Of a stretch of 64,000 nucleotides of DNA, positions 22,725 through 33,831 are shown piece by piece. Numbering within the stretch: the stretch's first letter is position 1; the number at the start of each line of letters is the position of its first letter. The DNA comes from Tiliqua scincoides (lineage: Eukaryota > Chordata > Lepidosauria > Squamata > Scincidae): NCBI RefSeq assembly GCF_035046505.1, contig NC_089822.1, forward strand, positions 97,782,659-97,846,658. The letters run 5' to 3'. A model generated the notes under the pieces. That model was not told the origin of the DNA, did not search any database, and was given only the letters and a program-made list of their open reading frames with translations. The translations under genes were made by a program, and so were the position numbers.

Positions 22725-23262
22725 TTTTCCACATTTTTATATTGCCCTTCCTCCAAAGACTTCAAGGTGGTATACATGGTTTCTTTTCTTGTTTTGTTGT
22801 CACAACAACCCTTTGAGGTAGGTGAGGCTGAGAGACAGTGATTGGCCCAAGGCCACCCGGGAAGCTTCATGGCTAAGAACGTAAGAAGAGCCCTGCTGGA
22901 TCAGGCCATAGGCCCATCTAGTCCAGCTTCCTGTATCTCACAGTGGCCCACCAGATGCCTCAGGGAGCAAACAAGACAACAAGAGATCTGCATCCTGGTG
23001 CCCTTCCTTGCATCTGGCATTCTGAGGTAGCCTGCTTCTCAAATCAGGAGATTGCACATACACATCATGGCTTGTAACCCATGATGGACTTTTCCTCCAG
23101 AAATTTGTACAGTTCCCTTTTAAAAGCATCTAGGCCACATGCCATCACCGCATCCTGTGGCATGGAGTTCCACAGACTAATTACATGCTGAGCAGGGGTT
23201 TGGACCTGAATCCTCCAGGTCTAAGTCCAACTCCCAGATCACTAACATCCTGGCTCTTTTTC
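22725..23262 (-). mobile_element. MIR/CORE-like tRNA SINE split by a CR1 insertion
   Basis: The 3' and core part is at 22725-22873 ('attgcccttcctccaaagac', 'aacaaccctttgaggtaggt', 'ggcccaaggccacccggga'). The head lies at 23189-23262 ('gagcaggggtttggacctg', 'ctccaggtctaagtccaac'). Removing the CR1 piece between them restores normal order. 'atggct' on the left and 'catgct' on the right may be a short, diverged target duplication. Confidence 0.85.
22874..23188 (-). mobile_element. CR1 LINE 3' fragment inside a SINE
   Basis: It begins (plus strand) 'aagaacgtaagaagagccct', the reverse complement of the CR1 3' terminus. It continues through 'cagtggcccaccagatgcc' and ends in the region encoding the C-terminal 'DAFKRGL' stretch ('cttttaaaagcatctagg'). 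It is 5'-truncated, and a minus-strand frame of 63 codons is the remnant of ORF2. Confidence 0.9.
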
Positions 23263-23980
23263 TATTTTCCCCACAGAAAGTTACCTGCCACAGTGGCTAT
23301 TTCCTGCAAATTAAGGTGTGGGGAAAAAATGCTGCTTGTACTTTTTGCCTGTAAAAAAGGCAGGGGGTAGGATATCTTTGCATTACTGGCTGATCTGAAT
23401 TCTGGAAAGGCAGTGCACCATAGCCAATCTTGCCTCTTGAGAGGAATCTTTCATGACACATACATTCCTCAGCACCCTAATCCACAACCTCCTCTCATCA
23501 GAGGGCATATTGGTTGTACTCATAAGCCTTGACTGCTGGATATGCCAATCTCATTTTAGAACCCACAAGCATGCACAAGGCCACTGGAACTGTCCACTCC
23601 AGGTCCAATAGCAGCAAAATAAAGTAACCCTCAAGAATGCGGAAGTTGGCTGCTCTTATCCTACTACATCACAGGGCTATCAGGACAAACAGCATAAAGC
23701 CCTCCTGTGTGTGAAGAGCCATTCACCCCTGCATGTTTTTTAAATGATGCCTCACCATTTGACATGTTGCTTGCTGACCGTGCCAACTGCCTCCATTTGA
23801 AAGCACTGTGTCTGAAGGGATGCTGGTTGGTGTAGAAGCTCTCTTTGTACGGTTTGAACTGTGATGGCATGCAAGAATGCACTCATTGAGTGGGGAACCT
23901 GTGAATCAACCCTAAGTGAATGTTATAAATGAGTTGTACACTGTGCATTAGTGCTAAAGCCTAATAGTGTGGCTACTATG
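23263..23980. other. Unassigned sequence
   Basis: No feature recognised. Confidence 0.35.
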
Positions 23981-24075
23981 GCTACAATCCTACACACACT
24001 TATTTGGAAGCAAGCCCCATTTAACACTAATAGGGTGAAATTTATTTCTGAACAAAGCTGCAGAAGATTAGGCTG
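23981..24075. repeat. Family E palindromic repeat, diverged
   Basis: 'gctacaatcctacacacact' and 'gcaagccccattta' are clear; the second arm is decayed. Confidence 0.55.
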
Positions 24076-26225
24076 ACCAATTGACAATGACCACATGACA
24101 AAGGGAAGCAACAAGTCTGCTTGCCTGAATTTCTGTGTGTAGAAATACTCAGATTTCCCCAAAGCGGTTTGGATAAGACCATCGTGAATTATATTGCCAG
24201 AGTCATTAGGGCAATAAGTACTTAACATTATGCTGTTTGAGTGCCAGATGGGTTCTTCTCCATAGAAAAACAAGAATGTACTCTGCCCCCTAATCCCACT
24301 TATAAATTCAAGATTTATTCCCCCCCCCCCCCAATTGTGATCTCAAGTACATGGCTGAAGGCATTGTTTAACATTTATTTATTTTTAAAAGAGGCACATT
24401 ACCAAGAACAGGGTACAGGTCCCCAACTTTTCTCCAGTCCCAACACACTGAAATGACAGGGAGGGGGGTTCATATGACCATTCCCCGCTTTTCTACATCT
24501 CATTTATCACCATGTGATAAAGGTTCACCTGCACCATTTTTTCTGCATGTCAGACAGTTAAAGCCATAGGGGCATGGCCAGTAAAAACAGCTGGCAACTA
24601 CAGGATGGTGATATTATTAGGTGAGGCTTAAGTCAGAAGCATCCCTGCCTGAGAATGCACTTGGGGTGGCAGTGGCTACACTTACCTTCAGCAGTGCTCT
24701 GAAAGTTCAAGGGAGAGACATAATTATGTCACCCCCAACCTTCTGGGCTCTTGGTTTAAATGAGAAAAAATGTGAGAAGCTCACTTCCCTTCGGCGATTT
24801 TCAGGATCTGTTTTGGGCCCAGCCACCGCAGGCTGTTGCTGGTGAGCGGCCAAAACATGATCAAAGGTGCAAGGTGGTTGGGCCCAAAGCAGCCCAAAAA
24901 TTGTCAAAGGGAGGCTCAGGCAGTGTTGTGTCATGTTGTGCCAAGCCTCGCACACAGGGTGGCACTCCCCCATCGGCCCCACCTTGTGCCACTGGCTTAA
25001 ATGCATCTGCACAGCAAGTGGCACTACAAAACCATATATTAAATTTTTCCCCAGCATCTGGGTGTCCCACAATAACCTTTAGATAGGTCAGCTGTAAGAA
25101 CAGTGGTTTATCCTGCTTTTACCAAACACCTAGAATAAAACAAAAATAAAACAAAAAAACAAGCAGTGCCTCATCTGTGCTTCCTTGAGAAAAAAAAAAA
25201 TCATTACGTTTGAATATTTTATGCTCTGATTCCCAACTGGCAGGCAGACACAACATAAAATACTTCCAAATTTGCACATGGATTGCTATTTCTGTATGCT
25301 GAGAGTCCTGAGGTCAGGACACCTCAGATGACCAGATGGAAAGGAAAAGGGAGCTCCTGGATCTTGCACTGTTGTAGCAAAGCAAAGAATGTTGGCAAGG
25401 ACAGCTTTCCTTATCCCTGAAGGCCAACCTGCATTGGACTATCCTACATAATGATTAATGTATTATAATCACATAATTATCATGTTACTGTAACATCCTG
25501 CATAACTCTTATTCATGGTATAGGAGCCCCATCCTTTGCAAATGGATGGCCATCTATACTTAGGGTACAGTGGTTGCCTAGAAAAGACAAGAAGCCCGGA
25601 CATTGGCAACTATGGGATTCAACAACATCCCATACTTACAAGTGTGAAACTGCTAGGGTTTAATGTTCCATAACAATAGAACACTTTCCCCCAGCATGTG
25701 GGGACCAAACCAAAGCAGACCACCCAACATATGGGAACCTGACCAAAGGCCACATGACCATTCCGAACAGTGTCATTATACAAGAGTACAAAATCGGGAA
25801 TTGTAATGAACTCAGGCAGCATAAGTCCATGCTTGTTTACAAACAGCTGTGTTCAGTAGGATTTACTCATAGGTCAGGATGCACAGGATTGCATCGTTTA
25901 TTCATCCAAATGGAAAGGCACCTGCGTCTGTTCTTAGTGACAAACCTGGCAAGGTGACTGTAGTGACAATCCAATGCACATTTACCTGAGTGTCAGTCTC
26001 ACAGATTTCTGTAGGGTTTATGACAGAGTAAACCAACCTAAGATGGGGCTGCAACATACAGTAACTCATTCTGTGAACAGATCACACAGTACAAGTGAAT
26101 CTCTTTAAAAGCTGCAGGATCTGGCTAAACTTCTAAGTCTGCATAGGGAGTATGGGGGGGGGCAAGCACCTGTCCCACCCCATGCTCACCACTGCTGAAT
26201 CCTTGGAGTCATTTGAAGTGCCTCA
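24076..26225. other. Unassigned sequence
   Basis: About 2.1 kb without a recognised gene. A partial family E arm lies near 25850-25895. Overlapping frames of up to 121 codons on both strands at 24700-25090 share one GC-richer segment, but none resembles a known protein. That segment could be a decayed repeat. Confidence 0.4.
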
Positions 26226-26436
26226 CAGCCCAATCCTATCCACACTTTCCTGGGAGTAAGCTCCATTGACTCTAATGGGGCTTACTTCTGAGTCGACATG
26301 CATAGGATTGGGCTCTCAGTCCCCTCTCAGAATCAGAAGGGATTTAGGCTGCAATCCTATGCACACTTTCCTGGGAGTAAGCCCGGTTGAATTCAATGGG
26401 GCTTACTTCTGAGTAGACATGCATAGGATTGGGCTG
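26226..26436. repeat. Two family E palindromic repeats in tandem
   Basis: Units at 26226-26316 and 26347-26436, both close to consensus. Each has an arm 'tttcctgggagtaagc', a central 'cattga' turn, and an arm 'cttacttctgagt' then 'gacatgcataggattgggc'. They lie about 0.4 kb upstream of the candidate exon at 26773. Confidence 0.9.
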
Positions 26437-26687
26437 CCAGAGTGCTTTGATTTTTTCATATAGTTATCCATTTCAGTTGGCCTTCAAGGATGGGAACATT
26501 AAAGTTCAAGACACCGTTATTTTTCTTGCAGAGTCCCAACATGTGGGACAGAGCTTGCCTCTTCAGATGTGCACTTTGCCCCTTGTAACCCCCCTCCCTC
26601 CTTTTTGCTTCTGGTACTGTCTTTACTCACATGCCAGGAGTGAAGCCCCATTGAACTTGGTGGGACTTATTTCCGAGTAAGTGGAAA

Positions 26688-26719
<32 letters not shown>
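26688..26719 (+). repeat. (AAGT)n microsatellite
   Basis: About eight AAGT units that follow a partial family E unit at 26615-26687. Confidence 0.95.
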
Positions 26720-26772
26720 GATCTGGGCTGTTCCTTTCCGAGAAGGAACTGGGGAGTCATTCCAGTCCAGCA

Positions 26773-27102
26773 ATGGCTGAATCACAACAGCAGCTAAGAG
26801 CCAGGACTATTTCCACTGACAGTAATGGACCGAGGAGCCTGGGCGAGGAGGGGAGCTTGTGCCTCTCCGCCTGCGAAGTAACAGACCACTCCGAGGAAGA
26901 GGAGCAGCGATCACCGGCTTCCAGGAGGGCGCAAACGCTCTCGCTTGGAGCCACGATCATCTGTCTCATTTTTTCCTCCCAGTTCGGAGCGAGGAGCTCC
27001 CTGACCATCGCAGGAGGCGGAGGAGTTCAGGAGAATCCCTCACCCGTCCAGGCTTCGTTGCCGAGGAAGAGCGAGATCAGAAGGCTTCTGGAGAAGGTCC
27101 AG
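26773..27102 (+). CDS. Candidate first coding exon of an unidentified gene
   Basis: An ATG in a strong initiation context (G at -3, G at +4) opens 110 codons. They end exactly at CAG followed by GTGAGC, a near-consensus donor, in phase 0. The protein begins MAESQQQLRARTIS, has an acidic patch (HSEEEEQ, residues about 39-45), a hydrophobic stretch around residues 57-68, and ends KSEIRRLLEKVQ, which could start a coiled coil. The segment has several CpGs, unlike its AT-richer surroundings, and a GC-box stretch lies 0.5 kb downstream. I do not recognise the product. It could also be a non-coding first exon or chance. No second exon was found. Confidence 0.35.
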
Positions 27103-27220
27103 GTGAGCGACCTGCTTCCAGGCACCGATCAAGGGGAAACTTTCAAAAGAGACTGTCATCCCATCCCATACGCTGAACTTGAGAGCAAGCAAGCAAGCCG
27201 CCCTGAATCCAGAGGGACTG

Positions 27221-27507
27221 AGGCTGAAGTCCTATCCACACTTACCAGAGAGTAAACTTTGTTGACCATAATGGGGCTTCCTTCTGAGTAGACATGCATA
27301 GGCTTGGGCTCTAAGACATCTGAGAGCCCCAATCCTATGCATGTCTACTCAGAAGTAAGCCCTACTATAGTCAACAGGGCTTACTCTCCGGTAAGTGTGG
27401 ATAGGATTGCAGCCTTAGGCAAAAATCCTACCCACACTTACCTGGGTGTAAGCCTCACTGACTACAATGGGACTTACTTCTGAGTAGACATGCATAGGCT
27501 TGGGCTC
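27221..27507. repeat. Three family E palindromic repeats in tandem
   Basis: Units at about 27221-27312, 27321-27416 and 27416-27507, each close to consensus. The unit is nearly its own reverse complement, so orientation is ambiguous. They sit between the candidate exon and the GC-rich promoter-like stretch. Confidence 0.92.
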
Positions 27508-27529
27508 TTCCGAGGGTACATGCATAGAG

Positions 27530-27900
27530 CCTACAACTGCAGTCCTAAGCACGTCGAAGGGCCCCCTAGCAGTGGAGCTTACGCTGGAGGAACCGCGCAC
27601 AAGATGAGGCTGCAAGTATCGCCCTGCTTACCTTAGGAGCGCGAAACCTCAGGCGATGCTGGAACGCAGCTTCTTAAGTTCGGCTTCCTGCCACCAGGGC
27701 GCGCGTAGTTAGTGCAACTTTGTTCCGCCCGCAAGAGACAGGGAATCACCGCACGCGCACAACAACGCTCGGTGCAAACCACCGAGCTTTGCCTCTGTCC
27801 TGCCAGCAGTCAACTCCGACTGCTGGTCGCATTCTGGGAGAGGCGGAGCCCGCCCTGCTGGAAGCCCCGCCCCTTAATTAGCTCCTGGCTTCGCCTATTA
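27530..27900. promoter_or_regulatory. CpG-rich promoter-like stretch
   Basis: The stretch is clearly richer in CpG than its surroundings ('gcgcgcgtag' near 27700, 'caccgcacgcgcacaa' near 27747). It carries a GC box, GCCCCGCCCC, at 27864-27873. No TATA box is obvious. It could drive the unidentified + strand exon region, a minus-strand transcript, or both. The direction cannot be told from sequence. Confidence 0.45.
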
Positions 27901-28029
27901 GAGCATCCTCCACCTTCCCCTGCTGCCTTGATTGAGATTCTTTATCAGAGGGCGGTGCCAGGGAGCAAACCTGCTGGACGCACAGCTGTAGATGCCACCA
28001 TATAAATATACTTTGCACATGCTCTAAAG

Positions 28030-28382
28030 CAGTGTTTCTCAAACTGGGTGCGAACCCATTAGGTGGGTTGCAAACCAATTTCAGATGGGACCCCATTCAT
28101 CTCAATATTTTTTTTTTGACTGTATTAGACTTGATGGTATATGACTACATTTGGGGAAATGTGACAGATCTCTACTTTTAATGAGCTACTATATATATTC
28201 TTTTAACAATGATAGTCAATGGGACTTACTCCTGGGAAGGTGTGGGTAGGATTGCAGCCTAGGATTGTGAAAAATTGTCCTGCTTGATGATGTCACTTTC
28301 TGTCATGACATCACTTTCAGTGGGTCCTGACAGATTCTCATTCTAAAAAGTGGGTCCAGTGCTAAAAGTTTGAGAACCACTG
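28030..28382 (+). mobile_element. hAT-like MITE, family A
   Basis: It starts CAGTGTTTCTCAAACTGG and ends GTTTGAGAACCACTG, with the family's paired 'tgatgtcactttc' and 'tgacatcactttc' motifs and 'ctcattctaaaaagtgggtc'. It carries the half family E unit 'gtcaatgggacttactcctg' near 28213. Target duplication is unclear. Confidence 0.88.
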
Positions 28383-28419
28383 CTAGGACATGGTTGCATT
28401 ATAACTTTATGTTCTAAAG

Positions 28420-28662
28420 CAGGGGTGTCCAAAGTTTTTGGCAGGAGGGCCACATCGTCTCTTTGACACTGTGTCAGGAGCCAGGGGGAAAAAGAATTAA
28501 TTTACATTTAAAATTTGAATAAATTTACATAAGTTTACATAAATGAATATATTAAAGGTGAACTTATATGAATGAATGAAGGTCTTGCAATAACTCAAGG
28601 CCTATAAAAGGCCTTGCACAAAGCAAGGCTGGCCTTTGCTGCTGCTACTGCGTCACAGATGC
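28420..28662 (+). mobile_element. hAT-like MITE, family B, right part missing
   Basis: It starts CAGGGGTGTCCAAAG and follows the consensus through 'aaaggccttgcacaaagcaa' to 'cgtcacagatg'. It then stops abruptly at the next element, so only about half is left. Confidence 0.8.
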
Positions 28663-29871
28663 ACTTCAGTGGTCCATGGGGGAGTGCTCCCTGGAATTGA
28701 CCAAAGGTCACCTTTTTTTTACTCAATCTTTTTCTTTTTCCTGAGACCTCATGGACCACTTCTCAGCAGGGTCTAGGAGAGGGAGGTAAAGGGGGTAATT
28801 TGTACCTGGGCCCAGAGTCAAAAGGAGGGCCCAGGAGCCAAAGGAGGGGGCCCAGAAATTTCCTGAGATTTTACGTTTTCCTATCTACTCAAGAAGCTGA
28901 CAGAACATACCAAGATCCAGGTCTACAGAGCTTGTGTCCTGAGTACATTTCTGTACTGCAGCGAGTCATAGACTCTCCGCTCACAACTGGAGAGGAAACT
29001 GAACGCTTTCCACATGTGCTGCCTCCGATGCATTCTCGGCATCACCTGGCAGGACAAAGTTCCAAACAACACAGTCCTGGAACGTGCTGGAATCCCTAGC
29101 ATGTATGCACTGCTGAAACAGAGACGCCTGCGTTGGCTCGGTCATGTTATGAGAATGGATGATGGCCGGATCCCAAAGGATCTCCTCTATGGAGAACTCG
29201 TGCAAGGAAAGCGCCCTACAGGTAGACCACAGCTGCGATACAAGGACATCTGCAAGAGGGATCTGAAGGCCTTAGGGATGGACCTCAACAAGTGGGAAGC
29301 CCTGGCCTCTGAGTGGTCCGCTTGGAGGCAGGCTGTGCAGCATGGCTTTTCCCAGTTTGAAGAGACACTTTGCCAACAGTCTGAGGCTAAGAGGCAAAGA
29401 AGGAAGGCCCATAGCCAGGGAGACAGACCAGGGACAGACTGCACTTGCTCCCGGTGTGGAAGGGATTGTCACTCCCGGATTGGCCTTTTCAGCCACACTA
29501 GACGCTGTGCCAGAACCACCTTTCAGAGCATGATACCATAGTCTTCCGAGACTGAAGGTTGCCAATACAAATATCTACTCAAACTTGTTGCCCGCATGGA
29601 ATGCTGGGGACACTACTGATGCCACATGGGTAGGTAGGCCTGGGCTCCAAAGGCTTTTCCAGCTGTACTCTTCCCCCACCCTGGTTCGCTCTTCTCTGCC
29701 CCTATTCTGCTCTCTCATCACCACTCTCCCCTGCTGTTTCACCCATTCCCCTTTGCAAAGGGGCCAAAAAAAACTTTGTACCCCCTGATAAAATTCCTCT
29801 CAGAGGCCCTGCTTTTCAGGGTCTCATAGACCATCTATGCTCCCTGGACCACAGGGTGGGAACCACTAGCA
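28663..29871. mobile_element. Possible hAT-like element split by a LINE insertion
   Basis: The left boundary 'cagtggtccatgggggag' and the right 'gaccacagggtgggaaccac' are loosely inverted. Near both ends the wording 'agacctcatggaccac' and 'gtctcatagaccatc' corresponds. The LINE fragment 28893-29571 interrupts it. The family is uncertain, and the rest (28663-28881 and 29583-29871) has no coding content. Confidence 0.35.
28893..29571 (+). mobile_element. 3' part of a zinc-finger APE-type LINE, with 11-bp target duplication
   Basis: One open frame of about 175 codons (29014-29541) encodes the end of ORF2. It has MCCLRCILGITWQD, RLRWLGHVMRMDDGR, GKRPTGRPQLRYKD, then the finger CTCSRCGRDCHS...HTRRC (C-x2-C-x12-H-x3-C). 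The 3' tail 'gactgaaggttgccaa' matches the long copy at 53041. TATCTACTCAA is repeated exactly at 28882-28892 and 29572-29582. The intact frame and duplication point to a fairly recent, 5'-truncated insertion. Confidence 0.95.
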
Positions 29872-30603
29872 TAGATAGATGTGAGCTGCAGAACACCATC
29901 AAGGTGAACAACAAAACTCTTCAGCAGCTGCAGTTCCACCCACATCCATTGGGGGCAGCAGGGTCTCAGATGCCACATGATCATCTGTGTTCTGTTCATG
30001 GCCAGTTTATTGACTTTGCCAGCACTGAGGGACCATTCATATCACCAATTAAATTGGCTTTTGTACTAAGTATACAGGCCGAAGGCACACATTCCTTTGC
30101 TTCAACAAGTGGGCATGTGTTGAATACCAGAGAGAGGGGTCATCACAGTGGCTTGGAGTTTACCTGCTCCCTTTATTTCGTCAGAACCGTGTCCATTTCC
30201 ACCAAATTTACTCCCTTTCTCCAAGGCTTCTTATACTATCACTAGCCTTCTAGAGACAGTTTCTGGTTTCCTGAACACTCCAAGGCACCATCTCTGGATT
30301 CAGGTCCTTCTGGCCCTCCCTTATACACCACTCCTCTCAAGCTCAGTATGGTTGTGAAACAACAAAGCATGTGGGTGGGCTTCTGGAACTTGCAGAATTC
30401 TGCATTTCCTTGACTACAGGAAAATATTTTGTACTGAAAACAGAGAGGTAGGAAAATATCAAAGAACACAGGCAGTTAAAAAAAAGAAAAGAAACCTCAA
30501 GCTATTTTCTACCCAATGCTCAAATTATGGGAGGGAGGGAAAGATGAAATTTACAAGCCCCACATCCTGACTCCCATCAGTTTTAGTCAAATAACCCCTA
30601 AAG
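29872..30603. other. Unassigned sequence
   Basis: Frames of up to 129 codons are present, but none resembles a known protein or has exon signals. Confidence 0.35.
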
Positions 30604-30963
30604 CAGTGGTTCTCTAACTTTTTGCACCAGGGCCCACTTTTTAGATTGAGAATTTGTCTTGACCCACTGGAAGTGATGTCATGACCGGAAGTGACATCAT
30701 CAAGCAGAAAATCTTTTAACAATCCTAGGCTGCAGTCCTACACACACTTACCCAGGAGTGAGTTCCATTTACTGTCATTGTTAAAAGCATACAGTAGCCT
30801 GTTAAAAGTACAGAATTGTAACATTTCCCCAAATGTAGTCACATATCATACTAGCATCAAGTCGTAATATATTAAAAATAAAATACTGAAATGAATGGGG
30901 ACCCACCTGGAATTGGCTTGTGAGTCACCTAGTGGGTCCCGACCCACAGTTTGAGAAACACTG
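30604..30963 (-). mobile_element. hAT-like MITE, family A, reverse orientation
   Basis: It starts CAGTGGTTCTCTAACTTTTT and ends GTTTGAGAAACACTG. Flanks CCCTAAAG and CCTAAAAG are close to an 8-bp duplication. The family E half unit reads 'acccaggagtgagttcca' near 30748. Confidence 0.9.
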
Positions 30964-31096
30964 CCTAAAAGCCTTCTAAAAACAGTGGGGGAGGGGGGCT
31001 TCATATTAGTTATAAAAGTTCAAGCTCTTTCTACTTCCCTGTAATTTAAACCCCATTTCTATATATAAATTTTATTTATTTAAAAAATGTATAGCT

Positions 31097-32430
31097 TAAG
31101 AACATAAGAACAGCCCCACTGGATCAGGCCATAGGCCCATCTAGTCCAGCTTCCTGTATTTCACAGCGGCCCACCAAATGCCCCAAGGAGCACACCAGAT
31201 AACAAGAGACCTGCATCCTGGTGCCCTCCCTTGCATCCGGCATTCTGACATAGCCCATTTCTAAAATCAGGAGGTTGCACATGCACATCATGGCTTGCAA
31301 CCCGTAATGGATTTTCCCTCCAGAAACTTGTCCAATCCCCTTTTAAAGGCATCCAGGCCAGATGTCGTCACCACATCTTGTGGTAAGGAGTTCCACAGAC
31401 CAACCACACGCTGAGTAAAGAAATATTTTCTTTTGTCTGTCCTAACCCTCCCAACACTCAATTTTAGTGAATGTCCCCTGGTTCTGGTGTTATGTGAGAG
31501 TGTAAAGAGCATCTCTCCATCCACTTTATCCTTCCCATGCATAATTTTGTATGTCTCAATCATGTCCCTCCTCTGGGCGACTCTTTTCTAAGCTGAAGAG
31601 GCCCAAACGCCGTAGCTTTTCCTCATAAGGAAGGTGCCCCAGCCCAGCAATCATCTTAGTTGCCCTCTTTTGCACCCTTTCCATTTCCACTATATCCTTT
31701 TTGAGATGCGGCGACCAGAACTGGACACAATACTCCAGGTGTGGCCTTACCATAGATTTGTACAACAGCATTATAATATTAGCTGTTTTGTTCTCAATAC
31801 CTTTTCTAATGATCCCCAGCATAGAATTAGCCTTCTTTACTGCCGCCGCACATTGGGTTGACACTTTCATCGACCTGTCCACCACCACCCCAAGATCTCT
31901 CTCCTGACCTGTCACAGACAGCTCAGAACCCATTAGCCTATATGTGAAGTTTTGATTTTTTGCCCCAATGTGCATGAATTGACACTTACTTACATTGAAA
32001 CGCATCTGCCATTTTGCTGCCCATTCTGCCAGTTTGGAGAGATCCTTCTGGAGCTCCTCACAATCATTTCTGTTCTTCACCACTCAGAAAAGTTTGGTAT
32101 CGTCCCAGGTATCCAGGTCATTTATGAAGAGGTTGTCCCAGGACAGATCCTTGGAGCACACCGCTTTTCACTTCTCTCCATTGTGAAAATTGCCCATTGA
32201 CACCCACTCTCTGTTTCCTGGTCTTCAACCAGTTCTCAATCCACGAGAGGACCTGTCCTCTAATTCCCTGACTGTGGAGTTTTTTTAGTAGCCTTTGGTG
32301 AGGGACCATGTCGAATGCCTTCTGAAAGTCCAGATATATAATGCCCATGGGTTCTCCCACATCCACAGGCCTGTTGACCTTTTCAAAGAATTCTAAATGG
32401 TTTGTGAGGTAACACTTTGCCTCCACCAAT
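31097..32430 (-). mobile_element. CR1 LINE, 3' 1.3 kb, with small deletions
   Basis: Minus-strand frames give, in order, [103 protein letters not shown] and VVGLWNSLPQDVV. These are the reverse transcriptase and C-terminal parts of CR1 ORF2. About 30 bases that should encode part of the FADD active-site region are absent near 32105, and the frame changes near 31570. The 3' end ('aagaacagccccactggatc') is complete. It is slightly older than the copy at 59468. Confidence 0.95.
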
Positions 32431-32493
32431 GTCAGGGACGTGCTCAGACTTGCATATAAGTTTGCACCTATAGTCTTGACCAGTCACTAAAGT

Positions 32494-32800
32494 CGTGTTT
32501 TTTCAACCATTGTGCTATGACACATTGGTGTGCCACAAATGGTCTGCAGGTGTGCCATGGGAGTTTGGGGGGGGGAGGGCAATTTATTAGTAGGGAGATG
32601 TGGGAGATGTGAACCACTGGCTCCACCAATCTCCAACCAATCTCTCACTGGCAACCAATCTCCAAGTAGGGAGATTGGGAGATGTGAACCACTGGCTGGC
32701 AGTGCCTGCCTTGTCAGTTGTCAAAAAAACCAATGATGTACCTTGACAATTTTACAGCCTTGTCAGTGTGCTGTGACATGAAAAAGGTTGAAAATCACTG
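32494..32800 (+). mobile_element. hAT-like MITE, family C, with an internal duplication
   Basis: The ends are CGTGTTTTTTCAACCATTG and GGTTGAAAATCACTG. Flanks CACTAAAGT and CATTAAATT agree at seven of nine positions. A segment beginning 'tagggagat' and ending 'gtgaaccactggct' occurs twice, at 32591 and again at 32667. This makes the copy longer than the 229-bp type. Confidence 0.85.
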
Positions 32801-33003
32801 CATTAAATTCTCACATTTTCAGGTGTACAGAACATCCCTGGCCATAGATGGAAATCTATGTTCCAGTTTAGTTGAAAATCTAATCTAAATAGCTGGAAAT
32901 AGAAACCTCTCTCTTTCCCTGCTGAAGATCCCAAAGGCATAGAATGGATAATACTCTTTCCTCTGGAAAAATTGTCTAAGTTCAAGGGGCCAAAACAACT
33001 TAA

Positions 33004-33380
33004 GGGTGCAATCCTACCCTGCACTGGAACAGGCAAACCAAGCGTCTTGCGCTGTATCCAGCGCAGGATAGGGGTCCAAGGTAGTTCAGTCAGAGGCAAG
33101 GGGAAACTTTTCCCCTTACCTCCAGGTAAGGCACCCTTTCCCCTATGGGTCTCCTCAGACTTGTGCCTCCTCCCTGCCCACCCAGAGACTTGCATCGGCC
33201 CAGCTGGGCCGAGGAAGCAGGTGCTGAGGCTTGTGTCAGTTTCCGTAGGCTGGTGCACCACTGTGTGCTGGGTCAGCTTACTCTTGAGGAGGCGCAAACG
33301 TGCTTTACGGCACATTTGCAACCCTCCTGGGCTGGTGCAAGGTACTTGCGTCAGCCCAAGTAGTTCTCAAGATTGTGCCC
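33004..33380. mobile_element. GC-rich long relative of family D (family D2)
   Basis: The tips are GGGTGCAATCCTACC and 'tcaagattgtgccc'. TAA lies to the left. It contains 'tttacggcacatttgcaacc' near 33304, shared with copies at 33832, 38551 and 40412. No coding frame is convincing. GC richness is a property of the repeat, not of a gene promoter. Confidence 0.7.
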
Positions 33381-33831
33381 GAAGATGTTAATTTCAATCC
33401 CAGTCAATGTTCACAAAATTCCCATGATCAGGTGACCTGTGAATATTTCCTTTGAAATATTCTATATACTTCGATTTTATATACCATCATATTCTATCCT
33501 TTGAAATATTCTATATACCATCATCTTCAATATATTAAGACCCCCCCCCCCTAATTGTCGTTCTTCAATGAGCCTGGATCTGAAGAGTTTACAACCTTCA
33601 AGGGAGGAGTAAACCATTATGTTAAGGAAGGGTAATGTTCTAGGTCAGTGGCTCCTAAACTGTGAGCTGTGGCTCCCTGGTGAGCCATGGAATCCTCACA
33701 AAAAATTTGCCATCTCATACAATGTATAGGATTGTAGCCCTAATGGGGAGGGGGGGCAATGGCTCAGTAGGCCAAGAGAGCCGGCAGTCAAAAAAGTTTG
33801 GGCAAGGGATAGCCACTCTGCACCTGACTGA
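33381..33831. other. Unassigned sequence
   Basis: It contains a near-duplicate 'gaaatattctatatac' pair (33451 and 33500) and a C run at 33541. Near 33650-33760, wording such as 'aaactgtgagctgtggctcc' suggests another decayed short element. Confidence 0.35.

Noticed and set aside
24707-25086. Overlapping 108-121-codon frames on both strands
   Set aside because: They share one GC-richer segment and mirror each other; no family is recognised and no exon signals are present.
29460-29541. A host zinc-finger gene (single C2HC finger)
   Set aside because: The finger is the C-terminus of a LINE ORF2. The same finger follows reverse transcriptase in the long copy at 53041-56400.
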